Source of the DNA: Lepiota brunneoincarnata
Lineage: Eukaryota; Basidiomycota; Agaricomycetes; Agaricales; Agaricaceae
Direction of reading: 5' to 3'
NCBI GenBank assembly: GCA_023014365.1
Contig: JAEBUN010000033.1
Span: forward strand, 310,001-374,000
DNA: 64,000 nt
Shown: in pieces, positions 37,101-49,906 of the stretch
Layout of the letters: each line of letters begins with the position of its first letter
Numbering within the stretch: position 1 is the stretch's first letter
Notes under the pieces: generated by a model
What the model was told of the DNA's origin: nothing
What the model saw: the letters and a program-made list of their open reading frames with translations, nothing else
Databases searched by the model: none
Translations under genes and position numbers: made by a program

Positions 37101-39149
37101 GCTCTAGATCGTTTAGGACACGTATCAGGACTAAAATGAACCATCAAGATAGGAGAAAAAATCAGAGGTCAGGTGGCCATACCGTCAACATCTGGTCGCT
37201 CAAGAGAGTATGCCGAGTCTGTAGTTCCGGTTGGTGAGAAGTCTATTGTGGGCACGGGGTCATCCATTCCACGAGTATCAAAGGGAAGCTGCCCATGCAC
37301 TTCACTGCGGTGAACTTGGCGTCTCTTGCGCTCGCCCGCCCTTAAGACCAAGCCGGTAGCCGTCAGCGAAGTACCACGGTGAAGCATCAAGATACTCTTA
37401 CGAAAGCTTGGCCATCACCTCAAGAATAGTTTGTGCTCGTTGAAAGAAGAAGCGAGCTAGTCAGGGGCATCAGCTGGATGATGAGATCGCAAATGTACCA
37501 GTGCTGACCAAACTCTTTGCGGCGGACGACCTCGACCACAGTAGCACCATACGCATACAGCATGTTATGTAGTCTTTGAATATGGGAGAAGCTGTTCTTG
37601 CCGCGGAAGCTGTCTTGGAGCGAGGTTAAAGCAGGCGGTATCTGAACAACATCATTGTTGAGAAGGCTGATGCGCCGGATGGTAACGACGCATTGCTCAG
37701 TATATTCATTCTGTACTCTCTGAATAAGTCAACGTCGTAGTAACATCCGGGTGATGACTGGACCTTGAGCTCCGCGATAAAACGGATTTCATTTCGTTGG
37801 TCATGATCTAGCTGACGAAGTTCTGCACAAATCAGACATCAGGCTAGATAACCAGGGCTGTATTCCCACCATGAATTAAATTATCAGAGTTGATGGCGGG
37901 GCCTTTTACACAAGGTCAGTATTGGTACCGAGAAGGGAAAACTTCAACACACTTTCAAGGGTTGCGGCATAATCGGTGATTTTCTCCACAAAAGCTTGTG
38001 ATCGTCGGAAGCAAGACTCTGCGTCGTCAAGCAGCCTGCGCGACTGTCAAATAGGATTCTAGGGGAGAGGCACCGATCATTACCGTTTATCGGTGACTGA
38101 AGATCGAACGATGTTGGTGCCCTCCTTGAGCTTGAGGACAACCTGCTCGGTGAGCTCAAACCGCGACTTGAGGTCCTCTGTCCAAAGGTAACTATATGAT
38201 GTGGCACAAACATAGGTATAATAGTACGCACCATGTGTCTTCATACAAGCATCCGCCACTTGGCGCATCTTGGCATTGGAAACATAATCGCCCAGAGTTC
38301 TATGCCTTTCACCCGCCTCGATTGCCTTCCGAACTCCAGTTGACATGAACTCGACATGTATCTTGACCCTGCTGACCAAATCCAAATCAGCTTCAAGACC
38401 CTCCAGAAGTGATGCCTGCTTTTCAAGTTCACGTCTCGAGTTGGCAGCAATAGATTCGAAAGCGTCAAAAATAGCGAGGACATGAAGATCAAGACTGCTG
38501 GATGCTATCCGGATGGCCTCGTGTTGGTAGTGCAGTGATGTGAGCAACTGATTGACTTGCTCGTGGTGTAGTCGTGCTGTGCGCAAGTATGACGCGGCGA
38601 GTTGAGATGGACGAAATGGTGGCGTAGAAGGTATGTTCTCTGAGCATATATTCAATGTCAGCACCACAGCTATTTCGAAGTCGAATGAACGTACCTTCTA
38701 CCACCGGCTGAAATGTGGACGCAACATGTAGGTCTTTCAGAATATCTTCCAGCTCGTAATCGAGGTAGAACTTGTTGAATACGTATATGATCTGAAGGAA
38801 TAATGTTAAAGCAAGTTCCAGATGATTGAACACCGCAAAGTCTACCTGATCTGGTGAACCAGCTAGCTCTCGCACGTTAGAGTTTGTGAGTCGTCGACCA
38901 TCAGCGAGATACGCCAGCACGGCATCTTGGTTGAGTTCTGTCTCCTGGTGAATGAACAGTTCCAAGTTTCCCGCTCTATAATTCCGACTTCAGTGCCTAC
39001 AATCACATCAAGAATATAAAAACACGCCTCTCAATATCTCTCAAAGTAGCATTAGTCTGAGCAAGATGTCGGCGAAACACAGGGAGGTTAATGAAGAAGT
39101 CACGTACCTGAAACAAATGGCCATCTTCGGCGCGACAAATACGCAACAT
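34114..39149 (-). CDS. ATG11: Autophagy scaffold ATG11 (FIP200/Atg11 family)
   Basis: Cytosolic scaffold that links selective-autophagy receptors to the Atg1 kinase at the phagophore assembly site. The multi-exon gene starts at 39149 with MLRICRAEDGHLFQ, splices to TNATLRDIER and then PGNLELFIHQETELNQDAVL and AYLADGRRLTNSNVRELAG, which is the N-terminal ubiquitin-like region. An Apg17-like helical region follows (FRPSQLAASYLRTARLHHEQ, AGERHRTLGDYVSNAKMRQV), then a long heptad coiled coil (35.8-36.8 kb). The C-terminal ATG11 'claw' domain carries KISFRNFAKGDLALFLPTRN and SKPWAAFNG, then SFPHYFLQATGHLAEQL and NPYGLGDGVKYYMLEVEDW. The last exon adds about 300 Ser/Pro-rich, probably disordered residues ending ARELLKRL. 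The length and domain order fit basidiomycete Atg11. Internal exon borders in 36.8-38.1 kb were not all resolved. Confidence 0.93.
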
Positions 39150-42089
39150 GGCAGAAAATTAGCAAGTCCTAATGTCTGAGTGCTCCAGGATAGATAATTA
39201 GTAGAAGTGGATGGGTATAAGGAGAAGAAACGAGTGAGCTGGAGCAGACAGGGATCGACACGCGTAGTAGGGTTAAGCTGCGAGCTGACGTGATGGGAAT
39301 AACTAGCCTATTATGGCAAGCCTCTCAGTGCATAGCGTCTTGTAAAGGTGCACTTGAGCTGGGTACCAGCACTGGTGGGTACGGGGTCTACTGCTCACTT
39401 CGAAATAGAAGCACACTTACCCTTCCCACCCACCTCCTCTCCAGAGTTTCGTCGAATCCCGTCACATTTGATCTAGTCCTTCCAACCATCTACCCCTCCC
39501 TGAGTTTTTCACCCCGCACAAGAGGCCCCTGACTGTTACCTCTAAGTCAAGCCGATTGTCTCGGCCCCCCATCGGGAGAACCCAAACCATCTACTCTACT
39601 GTTCTTCTGATTAACCAGTCAAAGCTCTGCTTCGCCTCATCGACCCTTGCTCCGAGCCGTGGTTCCCGACCATCTCGGAATTTATGGAGGTTGTCCGAAA
39701 TTGTCTTTCCTCGAGACTCGATAATCCTACGCTAGGCTTTCGTAGCTGCTGCATCTTGGACCCGAGTGACCCATGGAATCGATGACACCATCATGCATAC
39801 TTGGCATCTGGAGGAATCGAGACTATTGCCTATGGATTAGCAGAAGATATGGAACAGAAATTGGAGGATCTTACCCGCAGCTGGCTCCTGAGGAACCTTA
39901 TTCACTGTCGAGTTATGGACGATATGAGTTGTTTCATCGGCAAGCTTCATTTATCTAACCACGTCCTCTCGTCGAAATCGTCCCGCAATAAACGCATCCC
40001 CCGGTCGTCCATCTGCTATGCTTTCTCGGGTGCTCAGAAGCGCCTACCACGCCCGCCTGTTCAAATTTCACCTAGTTGTAGTGGGAATCCTTGACTGTGT
40101 GAATTTCTCCTGCTAAACCAATCCTTCTTGCGCTGCATTGCTAAGGACGAGCCGTGCTACAAAATTCATCAAGCTAAAGCATTGAAACTCAGGGTCTCAC
40201 GTGTATCTCAGAATACAAGCGTCCCAACGATTGGGAAAGAGGAGTCTGGCATCGTCGGTCATTCCGGGTACAGTTCGAACACCTGATAAACTCGCCAGCA
40301 CAAATGACCGGAGTAAAATTTTGGAGGCTCAACTTTGGCCTCCGTCCTCCGCAAACCCAATATACTCACACACTCACGAAACCCTCGAACCAAAGTGGAA
40401 AGTTTTACTATTACCGTGTTATTGCCATTTCACAACTCCCTACTAATCTACTCCTCGGCAGCCTCAGCCTTCCCCCTTGCCAACTCCTTCATCCGTCGAA
40501 CATAACTAGTTACGAACCCATTAGTTCATGCTCCAGACAGTTATAGACGGAACCCACTCGTCGTACTGGCACCTACGAAAGCAAATAACGGGTTTAAGAA
40601 ACCATACCGATAATCGCGAGAGAATAGAAGGACGTACCGTTCATATGTATGGCGCTCGTGTTCACATTCCCAAGGCAGGTAATAGTTATTTTTGCGGCAG
40701 ATATTTAATGGAATCAGGAGCCTGATTTTTCCAACGCCCAACCACGTTGAAGCGAATCCGTAAAGTCACGAGGGCCATAGGGGTAACAGCGTACGACCAT
40801 TTGTCCATTCGAGGCAGGTGCAAAGGCACAAAGTACAAAACGCAGCCACACAAGCATCGAAATCCACAGTATACAAGTAATCAGATAGTCCCAAATCAGA
40901 GTACATGAGCATTTGTGTCGAGGGATGAAGCTTGAATACTTACGCGGAGCAGCCATCGCGCCACAGGAGTGGTACCTTGTTGGCCTTGAGTTCCGTTTGT
41001 GATGCAGTTGTAGAGGACGCCATTGATATGGCGTTTTAGAGTCGAGGCCGCTGGCGCTGGAGTCGGTTCGTTGTCGTTGCGGACGGGGGCAGTCGTCCCG
41101 AGGTTGATGCACGTGATCGAAGGCTTTAGGTAGTAATATATGCAAATACACGTTGCGAGAACTTTTCGCGGGAAGGTGTTGCCAAATAAATAGAGCCAGC
41201 AGTGGACGCTCAGGACCACTAGCATTAGTAACCTTGTCGACGATGTGCCCTGCGAAGCTGGCCCGGCATTTGGGTGACCCAAGGGAAGGAATCCTGTCCT
41301 CTTTCAACCATACTGTCCCGATCCATGGGTTTCCGGAATCTGGAGCATTGCCTCACTCTTGGTGCGCAAAAATGGGAATCTATAGGGAACAAGATATTCT
41401 GTCGTTTGCACTGGTCATACGGACCCTCACAAAATTCACACCCGACGACTCAAGAGTAAGAAGGGTCGACTACGTCTTGACCGAGCCACGCACACTTCGG
41501 TTTCTTTGTGACTGGCGGAATCAAAGGACAAAGAGCGCAGACTTCCGAAGTTGTACATGTTGTTCTATGTGACTCGTACTATCGTCTCCTCGAACGATGA
41601 AACATCAAGATGCATCAAGTTCAAGATATGAACCTTTGGATAGAACACACAAGAATTATTGTGCTACGTCTGCTGCCTGCGTGAGCCAGTCATCTGACGG
41701 CTGTTCACTGGCGATTACACGGTGAGGGGAAACCCTTATGATACTCATCCCTAACTATTGAACTATGTCAGAGACAGCACCCAAGGACAGTAACTCCACC
41801 ATGCAACACCGAGAAGTGATGGCCATGGAATAGCGGGCTCATGGCCGATGGTTATACTACACGTACAAGAGAAGCGAACCAGGATCAGCGATGCGGGTCC
41901 TTGTGCATCCGCTCCCTTGATCAGCCCTACTCCTAGTCCAATGATTCCCGCCGTTGCGCCTGCGTTCTGGAACCAGTGTCATCTACTGCACTTAATTGTT
42001 ACCATTAACTAGCATCCCTAAGGAATCCGCCATCAGCTTTTGCCCTTAGGCTGAGCAGAATGGCGGACAAGTATAAAAAGGCCGGACCC
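39150..42089. other. Gene graveyard: coding-like debris without an intact gene
   Basis: Several stretches look like eroded protein but cannot be assembled. Examples are 39600-40100 (+; SEPWFPTISEFMEVVRN, GGIETIAYGLAEDMEQK), 40700-41300 (-; hydrophobic segments such as TRLLMLVVLSVHCWLYLFGN in one frame, other frames equally open) and about 41880-41980 (-; AGATAGIIGLGVGLIKGADA). None has a recognised domain. A decayed GS copy follows immediately at 42090. Confidence 0.4.
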
Positions 42090-42576
42090 CAGACCACGAA
42101 TCCCTTGCGTTCGCCCTGACCCTCCCCATCCGAACCTCGTTCAAGCGCGTCGGTGACTGGTGTTTAGTTCAGGCGGTACCTACGTTCTCTAGGACCACTG
42201 GGGGCAGAAGAGTGTCCCGATCCGACTGAACAACGCAACCTCTCCCCGGACAGTCCAAGGTTCGAAATGAGGTCTATCGATCCAACGGTGAACCCCTACC
42301 TCGCCCTTGCGGCTATCCTTGGGCTTGTGTTCTGCTGGAGTCAGGTCAAAAGAGGCAGCTGACTGTAGAGAGTTCTCACTGAGCCCGGAAGCCCTGCGAC
42401 GTTGAGTGAGGACAAGAACGAGAGACAGGTATCGGGTATCACACTGGCAGGCCTTGGGCTGGGGGTGCTATAATCCTTTCGCTCGTGATTCGAACTCGTA
42501 GATTCTTGGCGAATTTACCGGTGTAGATGCCAATGATGAGCCGAAGGCGCTTACCCGGCTATTTAAATTTTATTGA
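42090..42576 (+). pseudogene. Decayed third copy of the GS-family gene
   Basis: Pieces of the GS-like protein encoded at 15.1-20.6 kb occur here in the right order but in shifting frames: ALTLP..TSFKRVGD (about 42105-42155), then GGTYV followed by an in-frame TAG, VPIRLNNATSP, RFEMRSIDPTVNPYLALAA (about 42260-42320), and PGSPATLSED with NERQVSGIT. A stretch equal to roughly 35 codons is missing before the final exon, which is preserved with its acceptor (CGTAG) and reads ILGEFTGVDANDEPKALTRL, ending at TGA 42574-42576. At least two frameshifts, an in-frame stop and the deletion make it non-functional. It lies on the opposite strand and about 21 kb from the intact pair. The N-terminal half was not found upstream. 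Confidence 0.85.
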
Positions 42577-43651
42577 ATACACTGATATCATGGCACTACC
42601 TTTTGTCTAGTCATGCAGGGGGGTCAAACTTTGACATGGAAGGTGTCTACAAGTGTGACAGATGGTGGCTCTTATTTCTGACCATAGACTGCGTTTGGTA
42701 CTATTTAATACCTGGAACATACTAAGAGACTACATAACACATGTCATGTATCAAGTTTGGAGCTGGTTGGGCCAATTACGAGCGAGATATTGGAGGTGGA
42801 CGGAGGGTGGTGTCATGGTCGTACCTCTCCAGAGATCACGAGAGCCCAAGGCAGTCTTCCTCAACTGAGTTACATATGCCACCTTTCTGGCCGATGTCCA
42901 TCATCTTCATTTGTGCCCCTCTTCCTCTTTCTGGTTGCCTCCTCCTGACCAAGCTACACCGACGGGGGGGGGGATCTTTTCAAGTCATTCCATGATGTAA
43001 TGCGAGATATTAAAAGAAAAAACTACGTATGATATGTCCTTCCGGTCCATTGGGAAAAGGGAGTTACAGAAGAAAGAGAAGGTTCGAAACTAATGCCAAG
43101 GGAGTGAATGCTAGAATGCGGATCGCGCATAGGATATACATGATAATGAAAATGATGCAAAATAAAGCACTGGGACTTATCTTAGCAGCATCCAAGAAAG
43201 TAGCCGGACAAGCAGATATGCAACGGTAGGTAGTTGACGAAAAATTCAAGACAAGAGCAGAAAATGGTGAAAGAAGTGTGGGAGGCAGAAATGTAAATAA
43301 TTGCAAGTGTGTTCATCAGGGAAAGCACCAACGGACACAAGGAAGCACCAATGATAACCGCCAAAAGTCAGAAACCGTTCAGAGGAGCGCCCTGCCAATC
43401 ATCTAATCATAGGAAACCGGAATGCAAGGAAATAAGACTCAGGGTTGCAATACAAAAATAAACCAACGTTGACACGCCCAACATGAGTTCAAGGAATACC
43501 AGGGATCACATACCGTAAAACCGGCGGCAGAGGCGAAGTGATAAAAGGTGTCAAAGGGTGGAGAGGATTCAATCGCACACCATTACGGCGCTGATAAACA
43601 ACCCGACTTCATTCCAACACCACCATCAGCATTATCCACCGCCCAACTCTT
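42577..43651. other. Intergenic region
   Basis: This is the 3' flank of the GS relic (+) and of the hypothetical gene ending at 43652 (-). It includes a run of ten G at 42964-42973. Open frames at 42662-42995 and 43029-43364 overlap on both strands and are not supported. Confidence 0.5.
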
Positions 43652-45776
43652 TCAACTACCAACCAGCCTTCCTAGTCCTTTGATTTTCACAGTCGTGGCC
43701 TTGAATGCACTGATGGGTATCCGACTAAACCTTTTCATCCGCTTCTCCTTTGGAGCCGTACTCATGTCATGAATACTCGCACTCGTGTTCGAACTCGGTG
43801 GCTTTTCTCCTTCAATCGATGGTGAAGCAGAGACGGACGCTGAAAGCGTAGCATCAGATTCATCCTCCAGACTTGAAGCGCTCTCAGGAGGGGTGGGTAA
43901 TCCGTGATTTATCTTCCCTTTGCCCTTTGCCTTGTTCTTATTCGTCGAGATGGAGGGAGCGGAAGAAGGCGGCTTCAAGCTTGAGGTTGAGTTTGGTGAA
44001 GGGACAGAAGAAGAGGGATTCGAAAATTGGGCCGTGGCTTTAGATGGTAGCGAGGATGATGTCGATCTCCAGGCGTTCGAGGTAGAGAGTGTGGACGGGA
44101 TCCCAGGAGCGAGGTACCGTATGGATGCAGGTTCACGAGAATCACCATGCGGAAGATCGGGCACGTTACCTGGCACATAGTCAGATATATCAATCATTTC
44201 AAACAACACAAGACATCGAGTACTCACTTATACTCAAGGTTGAGGGGTGGTCCTCCCAGACAACGTCCTCGGCGCCTGCAACCCAGACCCTCCCTTCGAT
44301 GCCAGCCAGCTGTTCCCCACTTTCTTCCCCGCCGTCCAAGCCACCCATGACCAAGATCTCGCCGATGGACATCTTCCCATCTGATGGGACACTTCCAAAT
44401 ACGCCTGCAGGTAACAAGAAAGGAACAGGCTTCCGTCCCAGAGAATCAGTAGAGACAGATGCAGACACCGTATAGGCGGAGACGGTGCTTGTAGTGCTGA
44501 TCCTTCTGCTTGTGGGGGTAGAATCAGAGGGAGAGGGCAGGAGGGACATGGATTGGAGAGGATAGCCAAATGCCAAGAGGAATTGCTCAATGCTCTGGAC
44601 GAGCTTCGGCTTTGGATTCTGAGGTTGCTTCCTGGACCTTCGGTGTGAGCCGCTGGCGCCGGGACTAGTCGGGTACACGTGAGGTGGGAGAATATGGATT
44701 AGGTGCGCGTTCCTTTGCAAGGGCGTCTGTTGGTTAGATCTAAATTTGCCCTTGAGCTGTGACTGCGAGTGATGACTGGGATCAAGAGGAAGGGAATCGC
44801 GACTGCAAGGTGCAGAATGCACGATTTCGTTATGCTGACGGCGCAGAAGGGTAGAGAACCTGCGTGGGTTCTTCTTGGCCGCAGAAGGGCCCTCTGTGTC
44901 GGGATCCGTGACATGCGCATCAGAGAACGAGAATGTTGAGAAGACGGAAAGTCGTCGCTTGGGCCTGTTCGAGGTGTTGGGGGACGGGGGCAGAAGGAGG
45001 GGAGCGGGGGGAGCGGCAAAGAAGGAGACGCTAAGGGTAGACACGAGGATGGCATGTTTGAGCAGCACCTTGTCCGCTAGGGCGCCAGGAAGAAAGTTGA
45101 TGACGGCATCGAATGCACGATCGACTGGAGGACGGGATGAGTCCAACGGACTGTGGCGGCGGCGGCGGCGACGGTGAGAAGCTGGGAGGGACGAAGAGGT
45201 GGAGCAGGATGTGGCAGAAAAGGTGGAAGAGGAAGAGGAGAGGGAAGAGGAGGCAGAGGGGGCGGGGGACGGGTAGCGTACAGGGATGTCTCTGTCGTCA
45301 CTGGGTTGAAGACGGACAGGTGAGGAAGGTGTGGATGGCGAATAGGGCTCTTCAACGTCAAATTCACTCGTCACACTATTCTCTGCGAGCTGTACGAGCT
45401 TGCGACGGCGCTCTGCACCAGACGCACGGAAACGGCGGACAACACGGTCCGCACGCTCGAGGAGGCTGACAAGACGGAGAGCACCCGAGTCTTGGCTGAC
45501 TAGCGGAGCGGCGAGTCGCAGAATACGGACGGCGGGCACGGGGTTGTCGGGAATGGAAGGAGGGGTATGAGAGGCAAATACAAGGAGAGAAGAGGCGAGA
45601 GAGGGAGAAAGGAGGAGCGGATTGAGATCAGAAGGAGAAGGCTCGCCGAGGACGAGGACGGCAGAGGGTGGTGAGGCGTGGTGAGGGATGGAAGGACGCC
45701 AAGGACCGGGGTCAATGGCAGCAAAGGGGTCGAGAGGAAGACGTGGACGGAATACGTCTGTGGTGGGGGGAGGCAT
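43652..45776 (-). CDS. Hypothetical Ser/Pro-rich protein
   Basis: There are two exons, 45776-44228 and 44169-43652, joined by a 58-nt GT-AG intron (LSIS|NVPDLPHGDSR). The start at 45776 (MPPPTTDVFRPRLPLDPFAA) is preferred; an upstream in-frame ATG at 45869 would add residues with a different composition. About 690 residues. The N-terminal third contains a modestly ordered region (PSAVLVLGEPSPSDLNPLLL, AVRILRLAAPLVSQDSGAL, SLLERADRVVRRFRASGAER). A Ser-rich and Arg-rich middle follows, then a second ordered block (VDRAFDAVINFLPGALADKV, LKHAILVSTLSVSFF) and another around KMSIGEILVMGGLDGGEESG and RVWVAGAEDVVWEDHPS. The tail is basic (KRMKRFSRIPISAFKATTVK). I recognise no domain. It is probably a lineage-specific regulatory or scaffold protein; the function is unknown. 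Confidence 0.75.
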
Positions 45777-47008
45777 CTGTTGGGTGGGAGAAATTAAGAA
45801 GAGCAGCTTATGTATGTCGTCATCTATAAATACAACCCTCCTCAATCCACACCCCTCATTCCCACTCACTCACCCCTTGCACGCATGCCAAGTCCCCTAT
45901 CAATTAAAGAACTCAATGAACCGAACACGGGGCGCACTTGCCGCCACTCTTTCGCATCCACATCGCGCACAGTGCGCTACTAACACTTAGCGGACGGAGA
46001 GGTGAACAAGAAATTCGATTCTTGTCTGCGAACAATTACCATTACGTAGGGGACGGATCACGCCTCTTCAAACTATCAGTAATTGTGCTAACTGGCTACA
46101 GCCAGAAGCCAGAGAGGATGGATAGGGGTCTTCGGTTGCAACTAGGAGGCTTTTTGACTAGAATCATTTTTCGGCCCGGACTATCATACTGCGCCTTTCT
46201 GGACCCCTCAAACCTGTATATCAGGTATCGACTGCAACTGGGGATCTCGATTCAAAATTTGGCGCTGGTTAATCAGCAGGAGCCATCTACAACACCCCAT
46301 TCTCACCGCCTGCATTTGATATACACAGGGGCTTAAGCGGACAGAGCGTCCAGAGCCACCCTCAGAGATAACGTGTACTACGAAACACCGAGGAACATCG
46401 GGTGAGCATATTACAGAACATGAATTTAACAGAGACACAATCAACACGGACCCAGTGCAGCCACACTGCAAACCAGAAATTCAAGTACCGCGCAACTGCT
46501 ACAACTGCAAGCGCGTCTAGGAAAACAAAATACAAGTATGGGATTACAAGCGAGGAATCGAGGCCAGGTATCTAATTATTATAGGAGCAAGCTCTTGCGA
46601 AAGCAAATTCGGCTCCCCCACGTGTATCCCTTTTTCGTTAGATCAGGGTCACCTCCACCTTTACCGAGTAGCATTGCCGTCGGGATTCCGAGCAATAAAA
46701 TTGACCAAGTGTCGACTTGTCGACATTCCGGTGGATAACACGGAGTTAAAAGTTCCTCAACTGAGAATTTTGGACTTCAAGTCTACAAGCACTTTGCCTA
46801 TCGCTTACGGAAACAAAACTCTGCGCTGCCCAATATCCACCTCAGTAAGCATTTAATATCACCATTATTGCGTCATCGGATTAACATGAGGCCATTCCCC
46901 CCACAACCCCCATTTCCCCCCTCGCTTCCCCCATGACTGAACGATGACTACTCTGAGCCATAGTCTCGGATTTTCTCTGCTAGCCGTTACTTGCAGTGCA
47001 CCATTTCC
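45777..47008. other. Intergenic region
   Basis: Upstream of the hypothetical gene (-) and downstream of sphingomyelinase copy 1 (-). No gene or repeat is seen; several short open frames have no family features. Confidence 0.5.
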
Positions 47009-49817
47009 TTATTTCGCCACATCTATGGAGACCAATCTCCTCAGCTTGGCCTTCACTTCCTCGGCGTCAAGTCCAATCTCAAGGAAATGTCAATGCATCC
47101 TCACAAAAAAGCTCGGCCAAGGACATACCATTCTATCAGGCATCTGCGACAGTATCATACCCAAATCCGTACCCTCGCAGTGGTCAACACGTCTTCCCTC
47201 CCGGCGCCCAGGCACATGTCCCAAACCCCTCTTACGGAAATTCAACCCCGGTTGCGCAACAAACTTCAACAAAAAAAAACAACGCCATCAATCGATCGAA
47301 CCCCCTTTCTGCGAGATAAAGAGAAAAAAAACAAAACTCACACAATTATCCTCAGATCTTCCCGCACGCAACGCACACAACGCATTATCCTTACACTCCC
47401 CTGGCGCACACACCTCTACATCCACTCCTTTCGTCTTGAATTCCAAAAACTTTTTGAAGAGATTATCATCCCTCTCGAACGCTTCCGTCACTTTATGCCA
47501 AAACATAGGTGTCAGTGCAACGTTGCTCGGCCAGCCTCCGGGGATAGTGGGCCCGTACACTTCACGAGCAGAATAATATTGTTTCCATTGCGCTATATTT
47601 TTTTGCAGTGAGTTGACGTTTATCTAATTGAGAGAGGTGTGGATGCCGTACGAGTAAATTGGAACAAGGGATCTGTCATATCGCCTGTCGAAGAGAAAAG
47701 CCCGTTTGACGGGGTATACTAGATCGTGAAAAAGGAACGCGTACTAATAAATACTCTCGCATCCATGATCTCATAAGTATCTGGATCCACATCATAAACC
47801 TTGAATGATGGGTTTCCACCTATCCAGTATTAGTTACATGAGAGACTGAAAACCGATAGAGGGGGGCACGAAACGCACTCGTCGGGGTCAGCGCCGGCCC
47901 GACCACCATGGCGCTCACGGCATTTTCAGCTGTGCGATTTTTATAGTCCGAATACCAGATGGCGAATTCGTCCTATGTTTTCCCGTCGCCATATCAGGAA
48001 GGACTCGCGCATAGAAGCCAACGTACTACAGTACTCTTACCTTATGAGTATGTCCGTAGAACTGCCCTGCGATAGTGTTTTTGAATCGTTGGACGATTTG
48101 GTCAAAGTAATTCGACTGAAAACAGATAACAAGTGAGAGCGAGCTCGGGAAGAAATCGGAAGAACGCACCTGGTCGTGTAAAGCATCCGAAGTGGTCGGT
48201 GGCATGTGTCCAATAATCCATGCCCTTTGGCCTGCGCTCTCGGCAGCTTGGAGTTGTTGGGCAACAAAAACCAATATGCTATTTGGGTCTGGTCTGTCAC
48301 AGTGGTGTCAATCAAACAATTCTAGAGTAGGGATAGTACATACTGCGGGGTATCATTATCAAAGAGCCAGAAACTATGGGCCAAATATTACTAGGGATCA
48401 TTCTTTGCACGAAGGAAAGGCCTAGCATACTTGGCTTTGTACCAATATAATGTGTTGACTGAGATGACCCTTGGTTGTGCTTTAACGGTGACCCTGGCAG
48501 AGGGGGGACAAAAAAACCCACCTGAGATTCGTACCAGGAGCAACGACAGAGTAACTCCCTGACATATGTTGTACCGAAACTGTTGCGGCCGCGTCAAGCC
48601 ATTTCTGTCAACTCGCAGGATATGATATAGGTATGACTGCAGGTCAACTTTTCTTGGGATAACTGACCGTCCAGCCAGCAGCCTGGGTATCGAAGACCCA
48701 TTGTGAGGATGCCCCGGAGGTAGTATTTCGAGGGAAGCTGTTCACTGGCGCTGCGTCGCTGATAAGACAGTAAATCGTCCGAAAGTTCACAAGAAGCTAC
48801 GGAAGCGGCTAACTGATTTCCTGCGCCAAGAGCATGTCAGGTGAATAATAAATCGCTGAGAGTTTGTGAAATACCTATGACGGGAAATACAGGCCCATTC
48901 ATGAGTGTTTGCATTTCTTGGTTGAACTGCTGTAATTCGCTAGTAACGCCCGTCTGATTGACCAGCCAGACCGCACCTATGAGTGAGCCGCGATCAACTC
49001 AATTATTGCCACTTATTATCGTCAAATTTCACCTTCAATGACATCCCCTGTAAAGATCGAGAACGTTTTCTCTTGAATAGCAGCAGCACGAAGCATGCTT
49101 TCCGCCAACCCAGTAGAAGTATCACAGCTGTGGCTTCCCATTGGCCCTGCAGGAACCTGGATGGGCTGACCAGCTTGATCTGCATAATTTCTGCAGCATA
49201 TCGGCTTCGAGCACTGTGCTTCCGCACCAGGCTACCACACGCCTATTAGCAGTGATCGTCTTAGTAAACCAAGGGGGAGGGTACGTACAGTATACTGCCT
49301 ATCGATGTGTACGTCGCTGAAATGCACAACTTGGAATGGCTGGCGTCCTTTGCTGATCCATTGTTTCGGGTTTATAGGAGCTACAGGTAGGGGAAACTTG
49401 AATTGATTAACAGGAGGGGCTTGGCATAGACCGAACACCGCTTCGCACAGCTTGGTAGAAGTCTGCGCGAAGGGAGATATAGCACGCAAATCATGTGCGA
49501 GAATGGGTCCTTGCTCGGAAAGCACGCCTTCGCAGACATCGTCATCCTCGACCTTGTATATTACAACCAGTCAGTTGTCGCCGAGATGCCCGCCACCAAG
49601 GCCTACTTACGCCGAGAGCTTTACAAACGGCAGTAATCGTGGAAGTAAACGCGGAATTCCCGAGCGCTGCGACACCTTTGAGGGGGAGCAAAAGCGCATG
49701 ACAGGAGTTGCAGTCCACGGCATGGGTGATAGCGTTGACGATGTCATCGACGAGACTTGCGCGAGCTATTTGGAGGATCGCAAGAAAAGGTAGCAGTCGA
49801 CGAATCAGCAGCTGCAT
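47009..49817 (-). CDS. Acid sphingomyelinase-like phosphodiesterase, tandem copy 1
   Basis: Secreted metallophosphoesterase of the acid sphingomyelinase family. In fungi the natural substrate is uncertain because sphingomyelin is usually absent. The start at 49817 gives a signal peptide (MQLLIRRLLPFLAILQIARA). A saposin-B domain with six cysteines follows (AVDCNSCHALLLPLKGVAAL, ITAVCKALGV, DDVCEGVL, KLCEAVFGLCQ). The metallophosphatase marks are VVHFSDVHID, FTGDVIEG, GNHD (rebuilt across an intron), IGHMPPTTSDALHDQ and GQFYGHTHKDEF. The C-terminal domain has VYGPTIPGGWPSNVALTPMF and CAPGECKDNALCALRAGRSE. The last exon ends KAKLRRLVSIDVAK plus TAA (47009-47011). There are about a dozen small exons. 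No disabling change is seen. It pairs with the copy at 52489-55263, with RPN10 between on the other strand. Confidence 0.92.
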
Positions 49818-49874
49818 TATAGTGCCAATTGCAAGGAGAGCTTCTTGTGGGATGGGGTCCGAAGGAGTGATCCA

Positions 49875-49906
49875 TTGGACAGTTAAGTAGTTTTCCCGTG
49901 AGACCA
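49875..49906 (-). promoter_or_regulatory. 32-bp block conserved upstream of both sphingomyelinase genes (copy 1)
   Basis: The + strand sequence includes gttaagtagttttcccgtg and matches 31 of 32 bases of the block at 55322-55353. It lies 58-89 bp upstream of the start codon, almost the same spacing as in copy 2. Probably a promoter element or 5' UTR feature; the function is inferred. Confidence 0.5.

Noticed and set aside
40714..41307. Two overlapping minus-strand frames with hydrophobic segments
   Set aside because: Neither frame is clearly favoured, several frames are open at once, and no gene model can be closed; described only as debris.
44875..45469. Arg/Gly-rich + strand frames over the hypothetical gene
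   Set aside because: Antisense shadows of the Ser/Pro-rich minus-strand gene.
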